DNA of 38,976 bases from Alistipes sp. (GTDB lineage Bacteria; Bacteroidota; Bacteroidia; Bacteroidales; Rikenellaceae). The stretch covers positions 1 through 38,976 of the forward strand of contig JAHHQN010000021.1 in NCBI GenBank assembly GCA_020026375.1, in the 5' to 3' direction. Shown piece after piece: positions 29,113-38,621 of the stretch (within the stretch, counting starts at the first letter, position 1; each line of letters starts with the position of its first letter). The position numbers and the translations under genes are program-made. The notes beneath the pieces are model-generated. The model was not told the DNA's origin, did no database searches, and saw only the letters and a list, made by a program, of their open reading frames with translations.

Positions 29113-31911
29113 ATGAAAACGTCAAATTTATGGAGAGTGGTGCTTGTCTCGCTCCTGTCCGTGTTTGCATTCGCAGCATGTTCGGACGACGAGACTACAC
29201 CTCCTGTTCAGACAGAGGTGACTCTGAATGTGAACGGCGAGAACGAGACGGCAGTAGGCTTGAGCAATGAGGCCGGTGCTGTGGTCAGTGTCGCTGTTGA
29301 GGCTTCGGCCAAGTGGAATCTGGCCATGGAGTCGGATTGGTGTTCGGCCGATATCGTATCGGGCGGTCAGGGCAAATCGGAGATCAAGTTCACCGCTGCT
29401 TCGGCACTTCCCGAGAACATGGAGAGCCGTGAGGCGGTGGCCACTCTTTCGGCCAAGGGTTCGGTGCTCGGTTTCGAGTACACCAAGACTGCAAAGATTA
29501 CCATCGTGCAGAATGCCAACGGTGAGGTTCCCGATGTCAACGAGCCTCTGCCCGCAGGTGAGGCTACCATCAAGGAGCTGGTTACCCGTGGCCGCGCAGG
29601 TGTGAAATACACCGTGAAGGAGGCTGTCGTGTTGGCCAAGGAGTTCCGTGGTTCGGTAATCGGTGACAACAGCGGCGCTTATATCTTCGTATATGGTATG
29701 GGTCAGTTCGCTCCCTTCAATGTGGGCGATAAGATCTCGATCGAGGGTCCTCTTCAGGTGATGTGGGGTGTTCCCCAGTTCAGCCTTCCCGGCAAGGAGC
29801 CCAATCCTAATAAGGATGCTACGGCTACCGTATTGGGTCAGGGTGAGTTGCAGGTAGAATACAAGGCCATGAGCGACGAGGAAATCGCAAAGTACAAGGC
29901 TCTGCCTACTACCGAGCGTGATGTTCCCTCCAAACTGGCTTATCCCGTTACTTTCGAGGGTACGGTATCGAAGTACTTGCCCGAGGGTGCAAAATTTGAC
30001 GTTTACGAGCTGACCACCGCTTCGGGTGTCATCACTCTGGAGTATGCAGGCGATCGTGAGCTGGAGCCTCTGGTAGGTCAGAAGACCACCATCAAGGGTT
30101 TCACCGTAGGTGACGAGGGTACTACCAAGCACGGTAACCTCAAGGTACTGCCTGTCCTGACCGGTGGTGCTCCCGTTCCTCCTCCCACTCCCGGTGGTGA
30201 GGGTACACTGTCTCACGTGTTCGAGAACGGTGTGAAAGGTACTGCTTATGCGGTGAAGGACGCTACTATCGTTGCCAAGGGTGAGCGCGCATTCGTTTTG
30301 GGTGACGCTACCGGCTTCATGATGGTTTACGGCGCTACCGAGTTGGCTTTGAACGACAAGGTGAATGCCGATGGTACTTATGATGTGTTCTGGGGTGTAG
30401 GTCAGTTCAAGACCGAGTCTGCAAAGTTCGAGAAGACAGGTACCAACGAGTGGAAATACGACTTCAAGGGCATGACCGACGAGGAGATTGCCGCTTACTT
30501 TGCCATCAGCACCGCCGACCGCAACAAGGCTGCCAAGCCTTGCAAGGAGGTGATGTTCACCGGTGATTTGAAGGTCATCGAGGAGCAGGGCAGCAATGGC
30601 AAGACCAAGACCATCTATGAGATGAGCATCGACGGTCAGACTTCGAAGGTGGCCATCACCTATAACGATGGTGCCGCTGCCGCTCTGGTGGGCAAGAAGG
30701 TGACTGTGAAGGGTTACACCGTAGGTGACGAGAAGAGCCGTCTGAAGGTGATTCCCTATACTTTGACTGCCGACGGTGAGACTCCCGAGCCTCCCACTCC
30801 CGGTGAGGCTGTGAAGATTGGCGACATCAAGGCTGCAGGCAATTATACCGTAAACAACGCCGTTGTGGTCAATGTTTCGGAGATTGCCACCGTTCTGGGT
30901 GACGAGACCGGCTATATCCTTATTTATGGCAACAACACCAACAAGGTGGGCGACAAGCTGAACATCTCGGGTGACGTGACTGTCTATACCAGCAAGTACG
31001 GCGACATTCAGGGTGTATATCAGTTCGATGCCAAGACCGCTCAGGTTGAGAAGGTTTCGGAGGGTAACGCTATGGAGGTAACCTACGAGGCTTACGACAA
31101 GACCAAGGTAGAGACCTATATCCAGAACTTCGAGACACAGTTCTTGAGCTGCAAGCCCATCGAACTCAAGGGTGAGCTGGTGAAGTCGGGCGATAAGTAC
31201 TACAACCTCAATATCGAGGGTGCCGATGCCAATGTCATCTGCGGTTCGATTCAGTACATGACTCCCGCCGCTGAAGCTGTGGGCAAGAAGGTGACCATCA
31301 AGGGTTACGCTGTGGGTTGGAACGGTTCGAAGCAGGCCGGCAAGATTGCCCGCATCAAGATTTTCCCCAACACCATCACCGTTGACGGCGAGGGTGGTGG
31401 CGAGACTCCCGAGCCTCCCGTACCGCCTGTACCTCCCGTAGCCGGTCAGTATGTATGGGACGCTGCTCTGATGGCTGATGCCATCAACGACAATAAGAGC
31501 TACAAAGAGGTAGTGGAGTCGCTCAACGGCGAGAGCAATGTCGAGATTATCAAGATTGGTGCGAGCAAGAACGCAGGTGTCTACACTACCAAAGCAGTAG
31601 GCGTAACCGGTGACAAGACACTGGAGTTCTATGCCACAGCATGGTCGGGTAAGGAGGCTACCCTCTATATCCGTGTAGACAATGGCGGTTCTGCCGATGT
31701 TACTTCCATTGCGCTGAAGGGTGATGTTGCAGGTTTCGCCGGCACTGCTCCCTATAAGGAGCCTATCACAGTGACAGATGCCGAGCATCGTGTAGTGAAG
31801 CTCACCGGTCTGACCGAGGCTTCGACCATCACTTTCTCGACATCAAGTGGATTTAACACTGACAAGGTTTCTGGCACTCGTGCAGTCATCATCGGTGCAC
31901 ATCTGAAGTAA
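29113..31911 (+). CDS. BACON-domain surface lipoprotein with three tandem repeat units
   Basis: The 932-residue product has a lipoprotein signal with lipobox FAAC (Cys23), followed by SDDE, which resembles the Bacteroidetes surface-export signal. A BACON-like domain (about 33-140) ends ITIVQNANGE. Three repeat units follow at about 151-352, 365-555 and 566-757, each with a first half like YTVKEAVVLAKEF...VIGDNSGAYIFVYG and a second half ending LVGxKxTxKGxTVG; the pattern is that of OB-fold domains (DUF5689/YhcR-like). Pro/Glu linkers (for example ETPEPPTPGE) separate them, and a C-terminal domain (777-932) ends the protein. Codon use is biased to GGT, GCT, ACC and AAG, unlike neighbours, suggesting high expression. 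It heads the nuclease locus; a ligand-binding, perhaps nucleic-acid-binding, role is inferred. Confidence 0.82.
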   Translation: MKTSNLWRVVLVSLLSVFAFAACSDDETTPPVQTEVTLNVNGENETAVGLSNEAGAVVSVAVEASAKWNLAMESDWCSADIVSGGQGKSEIKFTAASALPENMESREAVATLSAKGSVLGFEYTKTAKITIVQNANGEVPDVNEPLPAGEATIKELVTRGRAGVKYTVKEAVVLAKEFRGSVIGDNSGAYIFVYGMGQFAPFNVGDKISIEGPLQVMWGVPQFSLPGKEPNPNKDATATVLGQGELQVEYKAMSDEEIAKYKALPTTERDVPSKLAYPVTFEGTVSKYLPEGAKFDVYELTTASGVITLEYAGDRELEPLVGQKTTIKGFTVGDEGTTKHGNLKVLPVLTGGAPVPPPTPGGEGTLSHVFENGVKGTAYAVKDATIVAKGERAFVLGDATGFMMVYGATELALNDKVNADGTYDVFWGVGQFKTESAKFEKTGTNEWKYDFKGMTDEEIAAYFAISTADRNKAAKPCKEVMFTGDLKVIEEQGSNGKTKTIYEMSIDGQTSKVAITYNDGAAAALVGKKVTVKGYTVGDEKSRLKVIPYTLTADGETPEPPTPGEAVKIGDIKAAGNYTVNNAVVVNVSEIATVLGDETGYILIYGNNTNKVGDKLNISGDVTVYTSKYGDIQGVYQFDAKTAQVEKVSEGNAMEVTYEAYDKTKVETYIQNFETQFLSCKPIELKGELVKSGDKYYNLNIEGADANVICGSIQYMTPAAEAVGKKVTIKGYAVGWNGSKQAGKIARIKIFPNTITVDGEGGGETPEPPVPPVPPVAGQYVWDAALMADAINDNKSYKEVVESLNGESNVEIIKIGASKNAGVYTTKAVGVTGDKTLEFYATAWSGKEATLYIRVDNGGSADVTSIALKGDVAGFAGTAPYKEPITVTDAEHRVVKLTGLTEASTITFSTSSGFNTDKVSGTRAVIIGAHLK

Positions 31912-31938
31912 TCCTTTGTCAAGCAACTGACACTCAAT

Positions 31939-31989
31939 AAACAAACCACTCTCGGCAGGGGGAATTCCCCCTGTTGGGAGTGGTTGTTT
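31939..31989 (+). terminator. Long hairpin between lipoprotein and nuclease genes
   Basis: The arms CAGGGGG and CCCCCTG, extended by ACCACTC/GAGTGGT and outer A/T pairs, form a stem of more than 20 pairs with small internal mismatches and an AATT loop. The U-tract is short (GTTGTTT), so termination may be partial. It could set a higher level for the upstream lipoprotein message than for the downstream genes. Confidence 0.6.
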
Positions 31990-32025
31990 AACCTGATACA
32001 AAAGACATATTCCTAAATTTTTTTA

Positions 32026-33318
32026 ATGTCGAAATTGAAGCATATACTTCTTGCACTCTCTGTTTTGTGTGCAATTTCATGGGGTCTCACTTCGTGTGGC
32101 GATAGCGGTGAAGATGCAACCGGCGGTGTGAACCGTACGGTCGTGACGCTCTCGACACCCGTGGTCAATGCCGATGCACAGGTTGTCTATCTGACATCGC
32201 GAAGCACCGGTGTGGCGGTGAAAATCAATGCCGAGATCCGAATCCTCGATGGCGGGGAGGGCTGGTGCTCCTTTGATGAGAACACCACCGCCTATCAGAC
32301 CGGCGGCAGGGTGGGTACACCCATCGCCATCTATCTGCGGCAGAATACCTCTGCGTCGGTGCGCAAGGCCATCATCTATGTGGCGTTGAGCGACGGTACA
32401 CGCGAATCCTTTTCGCTGGACCAGCAGCCCGCCTCCGAAAACGAGTCCTACGACCGCATCTGGGGCGAGCAACCCTCGTTCCGAAGCAGCGGCGAACTGA
32501 TTCACAAGACCTATTTCACCACACTGTTCCACGACCTGAAGAGTCAGGGCGGCAGCGGACGTCAGGTGCGCAACTATTCGGTCTGCTACGATACCCGTCG
32601 TCGCGTGTCGTTGTGGGTGGCCTATCCGCTCCACACGTGCTACACCGAGACCACGGCGCATTTGGACAGCGAGGTGGGCATCTCGGGACGTCTTCCCTAT
32701 GACGAGCAGCCCTGGACCTTCGACCCCAATACGCAGAAACCCTATATTCCCAAGGAGGCGATGTATGTCATGCGTACCTATGGCGGCGGCTATGACCGCG
32801 GCCACCAGATCCCCTCGGCCGACCGTTATAGCACCAGGGCCACCAATGCCATGACCTACTATTCCACGAACATGACGCCCCAGCGCGGCAAGATGCTCAA
32901 TCAGGAGGTGTGGGCGCGTCTGGAAGGTTTCGTGCGCGGCAAGATGGTGAGCGACACCCTCTATGTGGTCACCGGCTGCCATTTCGAGAATGACACCAAG
33001 ACGGTGAGCATGCCTTCGGCCACGGGCGGCGGTACGGTGCGTGTCGGTGTGCCGACCCACTACTTCAAGGTGCTGCTCCGCACCCGTTCGGGACGCACGG
33101 GCAAGAGTGTGTCGCAGTGCAAGGCCGACGAGCTGCAGGCCGTGGGCTTCCTGTTCGAGAACAAGGATTATCCCCGAAGCGAACAGGTTTCGGCAAAATA
33201 TGTGCGTTCGGTGGCCGAAATCGAGTCACTCACGGGTTTCAACTTCTTCCGCAACCTGTCACCCTCGGTGGCACGCAGCGTGAAGACACAGAAGAACGCA
33301 CGCGATTGGGGACTTTAA
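32026..33318 (+). CDS. DNA/RNA non-specific endonuclease lipoprotein (NUC1/His-Me finger)
   Basis: The 430-residue product has a lipobox LTSC (Cys24), then a BACON-like N-terminal beta domain (about 35-145), and a C-terminal nuclease domain. The signature is DRGHQIPSADR with the general base His260 in DRGH, followed by the metal-site Asn in YYSTNMTPQ and by LNQEVWARLE, all typical of the Serratia-type DNA/RNA non-specific endonucleases. The enzymes cut DNA and RNA with Mg. The lipid anchor places it at the envelope or surface. It lies between the BACON lipoprotein and the EEP enzyme on the same strand. The full motif set argues for an active enzyme. Confidence 0.92.
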   Translation: MSKLKHILLALSVLCAISWGLTSCGDSGEDATGGVNRTVVTLSTPVVNADAQVVYLTSRSTGVAVKINAEIRILDGGEGWCSFDENTTAYQTGGRVGTPIAIYLRQNTSASVRKAIIYVALSDGTRESFSLDQQPASENESYDRIWGEQPSFRSSGELIHKTYFTTLFHDLKSQGGSGRQVRNYSVCYDTRRRVSLWVAYPLHTCYTETTAHLDSEVGISGRLPYDEQPWTFDPNTQKPYIPKEAMYVMRTYGGGYDRGHQIPSADRYSTRATNAMTYYSTNMTPQRGKMLNQEVWARLEGFVRGKMVSDTLYVVTGCHFENDTKTVSMPSATGGGTVRVGVPTHYFKVLLRTRSGRTGKSVSQCKADELQAVGFLFENKDYPRSEQVSAKYVRSVAEIESLTGFNFFRNLSPSVARSVKTQKNARDWGL

Positions 33319-33337
33319 CAGACTTTTTGTATCTTTA
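33306..33337 (+). promoter_or_regulatory. Possible internal promoter before the EEP gene
   Basis: TTG (33306-33308), 21 bp and TATCTTTA (33330-33337) make a near-consensus promoter overlapping the end of the nuclease gene. It would allow the EEP, receptor and DUF5689 genes to be expressed separately. Confidence 0.4.
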
Positions 33338-33362
33338 GCAATCTTTAATGTATTAACCAGTT

Positions 33363-34397
33363 ATGAAGAAATTACTTCTCACAGGACTGCTTGCTGCCAC
33401 ACTGACAGTTTCGGGCTTCGCACAGAAACCCTACAAGGTGGTATTCTACAACTTTGAGAACCTCTTTGACACGACCGACGACCCCGATATCCACGACGAG
33501 GAGTTCACTCCCGAGGGTTCGAAGAAGTGGACCGAGGTGAAGTATCAGAAGAAAATCGGTAATCTCAACCGCGTGTTGTTCGACATCGCCGCCGAGGACA
33601 GGGATTTCCCTGCCGTCATCGGTATCTCGGAGATTGAGAACCGCAACGTGCTGGAAGATGTGCTGGCCGGCGACAAACTCTCGAAGTGCAGCTACCGCAT
33701 CGTCCACTTCGATTCGCCCGATGCCCGTGGTGTCGACTGCGCGTTCTTCTACCGCCCCGACATCTTCAAGTTGGAGGGCAGCAACAACATCAAGTACACC
33801 TACGACCGCATGCCCAACTTCCGCACACGTGATTTCGTGACCATGTGGGGTACCATCGAGGGCGAGCCGTTCTACTTCCTCGTCTCGCACTGGCCTTCGC
33901 GTCTGGGCGGCAAGGAGGCTTCCGACCACCTGCGTATGGCTGCGGCGCGTCAGATTCGCCACGCCATCGACTCGGTACGCACACTGCGTCCCGACACCAA
34001 GTTCGTGGTGATGGGCGACTTGAACGACGACGCCACCGACGCCAGCATTGTCGAGGGACTCAAGGCACAGGGCCGCACCAAAGATGTGAAGGTGGGCGAC
34101 ATGTTCAACCCCTTCATCGCGCTGCTCAAGTCGGGCCGCGGCACTTTGGCCTACCGCGACTCGTGGAACCTGTTTGACAACATCATCGTGTCGGACAATC
34201 TGGTCGACGGCGGCAACGGCAAGCTCAAGATTCAGAAGGTGGGCGACTCGAAATTCTACGGCGGCATCTTCCGTCGCAACTACATGATTCAGCGCGAGGG
34301 TCAGTTCAAGGGCTATCCCCTGCGTACCTTTGTGGGTGACAACTTCCAGGGCGGTTTCAGCGACCACTTCCCCGTATATATCTACATCGCCAAATAA
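33363..34397 (+). CDS. Exported endonuclease/exonuclease/phosphatase-family protein
   Basis: The 344-residue protein has a Sec signal peptide (MKKLLLTGLLAATLTVSGFA) without a lipobox, so it is periplasmic or secreted. All EEP catalytic motifs are visible: Asn30 in FYNFENLF, Glu90/Glu92 in GISEIENRN, His176 in VSHWPSR, Asp219-Asn221 in VMGDLNDDATD, and SDH (333-335) in GGFSDHFPVY. The fold covers DNase I-like nucleases and phosphodiesterases or lipid phosphatases, so sequence alone does not fix the substrate. Neighbours make nucleic acid or nucleotides the best guess. The TonB-dependent receptor gene starts 18 nt downstream. Confidence 0.9.
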   Translation: MKKLLLTGLLAATLTVSGFAQKPYKVVFYNFENLFDTTDDPDIHDEEFTPEGSKKWTEVKYQKKIGNLNRVLFDIAAEDRDFPAVIGISEIENRNVLEDVLAGDKLSKCSYRIVHFDSPDARGVDCAFFYRPDIFKLEGSNNIKYTYDRMPNFRTRDFVTMWGTIEGEPFYFLVSHWPSRLGGKEASDHLRMAAARQIRHAIDSVRTLRPDTKFVVMGDLNDDATDASIVEGLKAQGRTKDVKVGDMFNPFIALLKSGRGTLAYRDSWNLFDNIIVSDNLVDGGNGKLKIQKVGDSKFYGGIFRRNYMIQREGQFKGYPLRTFVGDNFQGGFSDHFPVYIYIAK

Positions 34398-34415
34398 TGA
34401 ATTTATAATATTTGT

Positions 34416-37295
34416 ATGAAACTGAAATCTTTACTTCTGTTTTTGCTTTCGGTGGTCATCGCTACTGCATCTTATGCACAGAGTGGCGGTATCCGCGGTA
34501 AGGTGATTTCGCGCAACAGCCGCGAAGCACTGAGCAACGTGAAGGTGACCGTCGAGGATTCGAATCTGGTCGCCACAACGAACAACAACGGTGAATTTGT
34601 CCTCGAGAACCTGCCCCGTGGCACCTATCAGGTCAAGTTCCTGTCCAACGACTTCGAGGAGCTGCAAATCATGGTTCGCGTGGGCGAGAACGTGCGCGAC
34701 CTGAAGGAGGTGGTCGTTTCGCCGCTGACGATGGCTTCGGGCTTCGACGACGCAGTGTTCGCCGAGCTGGACAGCGACTCTTCGGCTTCGGACGTACAGG
34801 CGCTTCCTTCGTCGCTTTCGTCGGCCAAGGACCTGTTCAACAGAGTGGCTTCGTACCGCTTCAGCGAGATGCGTTTCAACGTGCGCGGCTACGATTCGCA
34901 GTATTCCGACATCTACCTTAACGGTATCCGCTTCAACGATGCCATGACCGGCTACGGCCCCTGGTCGTTGTGGAGCGGTCTCAACGACGCGACACGCAAT
35001 CAGGAGAATGTGTCGGGTACCACCGTTTCCGACTTCGGTATCGGCGGTATCGGCGGTATGACCAACATCAACGCTCGTGCCTCGCAGATGCGCAAGGGCT
35101 TCCGTGTGAGCCTGGCCAACGCCAACCAGATGTACCGTTTCCGCGGTATGATTTCCTACGCCTCGGGTCAGCTCGACAACGGTTGGTCCTACGGCTTCAC
35201 TTTCGGTACCCGTCAGGGCGGCAACGGCTATGTCGACGGTGTCTACTACAACTCTTATGCCTATTTCGCTTCGGTGGAGAAGACCATGGGCAACCACCGT
35301 CTGGGTCTGACCATCATGGGTTCGCCCACCGAGCGCGGTGCACAGCAGGCTTCGACCGATGAGGCTTACCAGCTCTTCGGCAGCAACTACTACAACCCCA
35401 ATGTGGGTTACCAGGCCGGCAAGATGCGTAACTCGCGTGTGCGTGACGCCCACGAGCCGATTATCATGCTCAACTACCTGTGGGACATCTCGGAGCGCAC
35501 GCGCCTGAATGCCGCCACCTCGGTACGTTTCGGTAAGAACGGCTATTCGGCCCTCACCTGGAAGGACGCCGGTGACCCCCGTGGTGACTACTACCGCTAC
35601 CTGCCCTCGGGCATGACCAGCCAGATTGTCCCCGGCATCACCACCGACGAGACCCTCTACTACAACATCTACCGCGCACAGCAGCTGGCAGGTGTCTTCT
35701 CCGGTCGTCTGGCCTATGACCAGTTCTTCGCCTCGAACCGCTTTGTCGACAAGGACCTCGCGCTCAAGGCCGACAAGTATGGCGACCAGATGTTCTCCAA
35801 CGTGGTATCGTCGCAGTACCGCGCCAACATCATGATTGAGGAGCGTCACACCGACCAGCTCGACTATAACTTCGCATTCAACATCTCGCACCAGATTCGC
35901 AACAACATGCGTATCATCGGCGGTGCCAACGTGCGCGTGAACCGCACTTCGTACTACGACGAGGTGAAGGACCTCCTCGGCGGTGACTACTGGTACGATA
36001 TCGACAAGTTTGCCGAGCGCGACATGTCGCAGAGCGCACTCAACTATCAGAACGATATGGACTACTACCTGGCAACAGGCCACGCCCGTATCGCACGCGA
36101 GGGTGACAAAATCGGTTACAACTACCGCGCTCACCTGCTGGAGAGCCGCGCCTGGGCGTTGTACTCCTACAACGTGGGCGGTTTCTCGATGAATTTGGGC
36201 GGTGAGGCCGGCTATTCGTCGCTCTACCGCGAGGGTCTGTGGCGCAAGGGTCTCTTCCCCGATGATTCGCAGGGTGACTCCAAGACGCTCGACTACTTCG
36301 TCTATAATGCCAAGGCCAATCTGGGTTACAAGTTCTCGGGTGCGCACAGCGTCAGCGCAGGCGTTGTCTACAAGGTCGACGCTCCCAAGTTCGCCCATGC
36401 CTTCGTATCGCCCCGTACACGCAACAGCGTGACTCCGGGTGTCGACACCGAGAAGATTCTGGGTGCCGACCTGACCTACAACCTCAATCTGCCCTTCCTC
36501 AAGGCGCGCGTTTCGGGTTACTACACCCAGATTGAGGACCAGACCAAGGTCATCTCGTTCTACGACGACGTGGAGCGCACGTTCACCAACTTCGCCATGA
36601 GTGGCATCGACAAGCGTCACTACGGCTTCGAGTTGGGTTGGGATATCCCCGTATGGAACGGTCTGTCGATTGTCGGTGCTTACAGCTGGGGTGACTACAC
36701 CTACACTTCGAACCCCGACTTTATCCAGATTCGCGACAACAGTGCCACTCCCGTCAACCAGGGCAAGGTCAACTGGAAGGGATTCTATGTGGAGAACTCG
36801 CCTCAGACCGCTCTCAACGTAGGTCTGGATTACAGAGGCCCCCACAGCTGGTTTGCATCGGTGAACTTCAACTACTTCGCCGACCAGTACCTCTCGATGA
36901 ACCCCTACTACCGTACCGACAAGGCCATCGAGTGCTACACCAAGATTATCGACGCCGAGCTGTCGAAGCCCAATCCTGCCGACATGAACATGCCCCGACT
37001 GGTGAATGCCTACAATTCGGCCAACGAAATCCGTCGCGAGGAGAAGCTCGACGATGTCTACACTTTGAGCGCAAGCCTGGGTAAGAACTGGTTTATCCAC
37101 CGCAAGTACATGCTCGGTTTCAGCATCGAGGTGAAGAACATTCTCAACGACCGCGATATCCGCACCGGTGGTTACGAGCAGATGCGTATGCGCAAGCAGA
37201 GAACTCCCGACGGCGTGATGTTCAAGCGTTTCGACTCCAAGTATTTCTATATGCTGGGTACGAACTACTATATGAATCTTTATTTCCGTTTCTAA
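34416..37295 (+). CDS. TonB-dependent receptor with N-terminal carboxypeptidase-like domain
   Basis: This outer-membrane active transporter of 959 residues has a Sec signal (MKLKSLLLFLLSVVIATASYAQ), a CarboxypepD_reg-like domain (about 25-105; GGIRGKVISRNSREALSNV through LPRGTYQVKFLSNDFEELQI), a plug domain (about 125-240; FRGYDSQYSDIYLNGIRFND-like, GGIGGMTNINARASQM), and a 22-strand-type barrel ending YYMNLYFRF with a terminal Phe. It is not of the SusC/RagA class, as its N-terminal signature and partner differ: no SusD gene follows, but a DUF5689 lipoprotein does. The locus suggests import of nucleic-acid breakdown products; other substrates cannot be excluded. Confidence 0.93.
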   Translation: MKLKSLLLFLLSVVIATASYAQSGGIRGKVISRNSREALSNVKVTVEDSNLVATTNNNGEFVLENLPRGTYQVKFLSNDFEELQIMVRVGENVRDLKEVVVSPLTMASGFDDAVFAELDSDSSASDVQALPSSLSSAKDLFNRVASYRFSEMRFNVRGYDSQYSDIYLNGIRFNDAMTGYGPWSLWSGLNDATRNQENVSGTTVSDFGIGGIGGMTNINARASQMRKGFRVSLANANQMYRFRGMISYASGQLDNGWSYGFTFGTRQGGNGYVDGVYYNSYAYFASVEKTMGNHRLGLTIMGSPTERGAQQASTDEAYQLFGSNYYNPNVGYQAGKMRNSRVRDAHEPIIMLNYLWDISERTRLNAATSVRFGKNGYSALTWKDAGDPRGDYYRYLPSGMTSQIVPGITTDETLYYNIYRAQQLAGVFSGRLAYDQFFASNRFVDKDLALKADKYGDQMFSNVVSSQYRANIMIEERHTDQLDYNFAFNISHQIRNNMRIIGGANVRVNRTSYYDEVKDLLGGDYWYDIDKFAERDMSQSALNYQNDMDYYLATGHARIAREGDKIGYNYRAHLLESRAWALYSYNVGGFSMNLGGEAGYSSLYREGLWRKGLFPDDSQGDSKTLDYFVYNAKANLGYKFSGAHSVSAGVVYKVDAPKFAHAFVSPRTRNSVTPGVDTEKILGADLTYNLNLPFLKARVSGYYTQIEDQTKVISFYDDVERTFTNFAMSGIDKRHYGFELGWDIPVWNGLSIVGAYSWGDYTYTSNPDFIQIRDNSATPVNQGKVNWKGFYVENSPQTALNVGLDYRGPHSWFASVNFNYFADQYLSMNPYYRTDKAIECYTKIIDAELSKPNPADMNMPRLVNAYNSANEIRREEKLDDVYTLSASLGKNWFIHRKYMLGFSIEVKNILNDRDIRTGGYEQMRMRKQRTPDGVMFKRFDSKYFYMLGTNYYMNLYFRF

Positions 37296-37317
37296 TCGGT
37301 AAAAACAGTCTATGTAT

Positions 37318-38601
37318 ATGAAAAATTTTAGAATACTTCTGGCGTTGGCTGTCGGTCTGATGACCGTCGGTTGCTACAACGACTTCGACGAGCCCGCTCC
37401 TGCCAAGGTATGGTCGGAGAAGGAGGTTCAGGAGTTGGGCCTCCAGCATGTTTCCATCGCCGAAATGAAAGCCAAGTATAGCGAATTTTGGGGTTCAATC
37501 GAGCACAACGGCGGAAATAAGGCTGACGACACCAACACCCTGAAGATGGGCCCTGCACGTCAGGAGGAGGCCGGTTTCAAGAACCTGAAGTTCTGGGACG
37601 AGGCCGCCGACATGTATATCAAGGGTAAGGTGATTTCGAGCGACGAGCAGGGTAACATCTACAAGTCGCTCTACATCGACGACGGTACCGCCGCCATCGA
37701 GCTGAAGCTCTGCGGTACGATGTTCACCACCTTCAAACTCGATATCGACAATCTCGAGTCGATGTGGGTCTATGTCAAACTGAAGGACATGTATCTGGGC
37801 AACTACCGCATGATGCTCTCGCTGGGCGATGCCCCCTCCAACGGTCTCAATGCTTCGGGTACCGACAAGTACTACGGCAACTCGAACTTCGAGAGCGACC
37901 TGTTGTGGCGCAATCCTGCCCGTGAGGAGTTCAACCGTGTGCTGGTGGGTGAGCCTTGCCGTCTGGTGTTGGGCGAGAATATCATCGAAATCAACAAGGA
38001 CAACTTCATGGAGTTCCGCGGCAAGGAGGGTGAGAAGTACCACAGCCGTCTGGTGCGCATCAAAGATGCAAAGGTGAAGTACGCCAACATCAAGTACCAG
38101 AACAAGAATGCCGACGGCTCATGGTCGGAGGACATTCAGACTGCTTCGTTCAATCCCCAGAACAACAACCCCTTCCCCAACTGGATTGTCACCGACTGGG
38201 GTAAACCCGAGTTCGACACCTGGTTCCGCTGGGCATACAGCCGCAACGGTGTGAGCCTGACGGGTTCGGTGCTGGTGACGGTGAACGACAATGCCAAGGA
38301 GTTCAAGGACGGTGGCGTCTTCTCGGTGCGCACGAGCGGTTACTCGCGCTTTGCCATGAAGCCCATTCCGATGGACGGTGCAGTGGGTGACGTGTTGGGT
38401 CTCTACGGCATCTATGCCAAGAGCTACGACAAGGGTTCCTACACCTATGAGCAGTACCAGATTACGGTCAACCGCGTTGAGGATCTCAAATTCCCCAAGT
38501 CGTCGTTGCTGACCGAGGAGTGGATCGAGCATAATACCCCCGAATCGGCTTACAAGCCTCGCGTGAAGAACGGTGCAGGCGAGTATGAGGATTTGGAGTA
38601 A
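37318..38601 (+). CDS. DUF5689-domain surface lipoprotein
   Basis: Starting at 37318 (a Met two codons upstream at 37312 is also possible) the product has 427 residues. The signal peptide ends in lipobox TVGC (Cys19), followed by YNDFDE, acidic residues consistent with surface export. A DUF5689 OB-like domain lies at about 95-250 (IKGKVISSDEQGNIYKSLYI, DDGTAAIELKLCG), and a C-terminal part includes ITVNRVEDLKFPKSSLLTEE. The gene is 22 nt after the TonB-dependent receptor and is the last of the locus. In Bacteroidetes DUF5689 lipoproteins commonly sit beside TonB receptors and nuclease-fold enzymes, so a substrate-binding partner of the receptor is likely. Confidence 0.88.
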   Translation: MKNFRILLALAVGLMTVGCYNDFDEPAPAKVWSEKEVQELGLQHVSIAEMKAKYSEFWGSIEHNGGNKADDTNTLKMGPARQEEAGFKNLKFWDEAADMYIKGKVISSDEQGNIYKSLYIDDGTAAIELKLCGTMFTTFKLDIDNLESMWVYVKLKDMYLGNYRMMLSLGDAPSNGLNASGTDKYYGNSNFESDLLWRNPAREEFNRVLVGEPCRLVLGENIIEINKDNFMEFRGKEGEKYHSRLVRIKDAKVKYANIKYQNKNADGSWSEDIQTASFNPQNNNPFPNWIVTDWGKPEFDTWFRWAYSRNGVSLTGSVLVTVNDNAKEFKDGGVFSVRTSGYSRFAMKPIPMDGAVGDVLGLYGIYAKSYDKGSYTYEQYQITVNRVEDLKFPKSSLLTEEWIEHNTPESAYKPRVKNGAGEYEDLE

Positions 38602-38621
38602 TCCCTCCCGATATCCGTTTC

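Noticed and set aside
29128..31788. 886-codon minus-strand open frame opposite the BACON lipoprotein
   Set aside because: Antisense shadow caused by codon bias; Leu/Gly/Val-rich composition without motifs.
34431..37100. 889-codon minus-strand open frame opposite the TonB-dependent receptor
   Set aside because: Antisense shadow of a clear receptor gene; no signal peptide, family resemblance or promoter.
34416..38601. Interpretation of the receptor and lipoprotein as a SusC/SusD polysaccharide locus
   Set aside because: The receptor lacks the SusC/RagA signature, the lipoprotein is DUF5689 and not a helical SusD, and no glycoside hydrolase or lyase gene is nearby.
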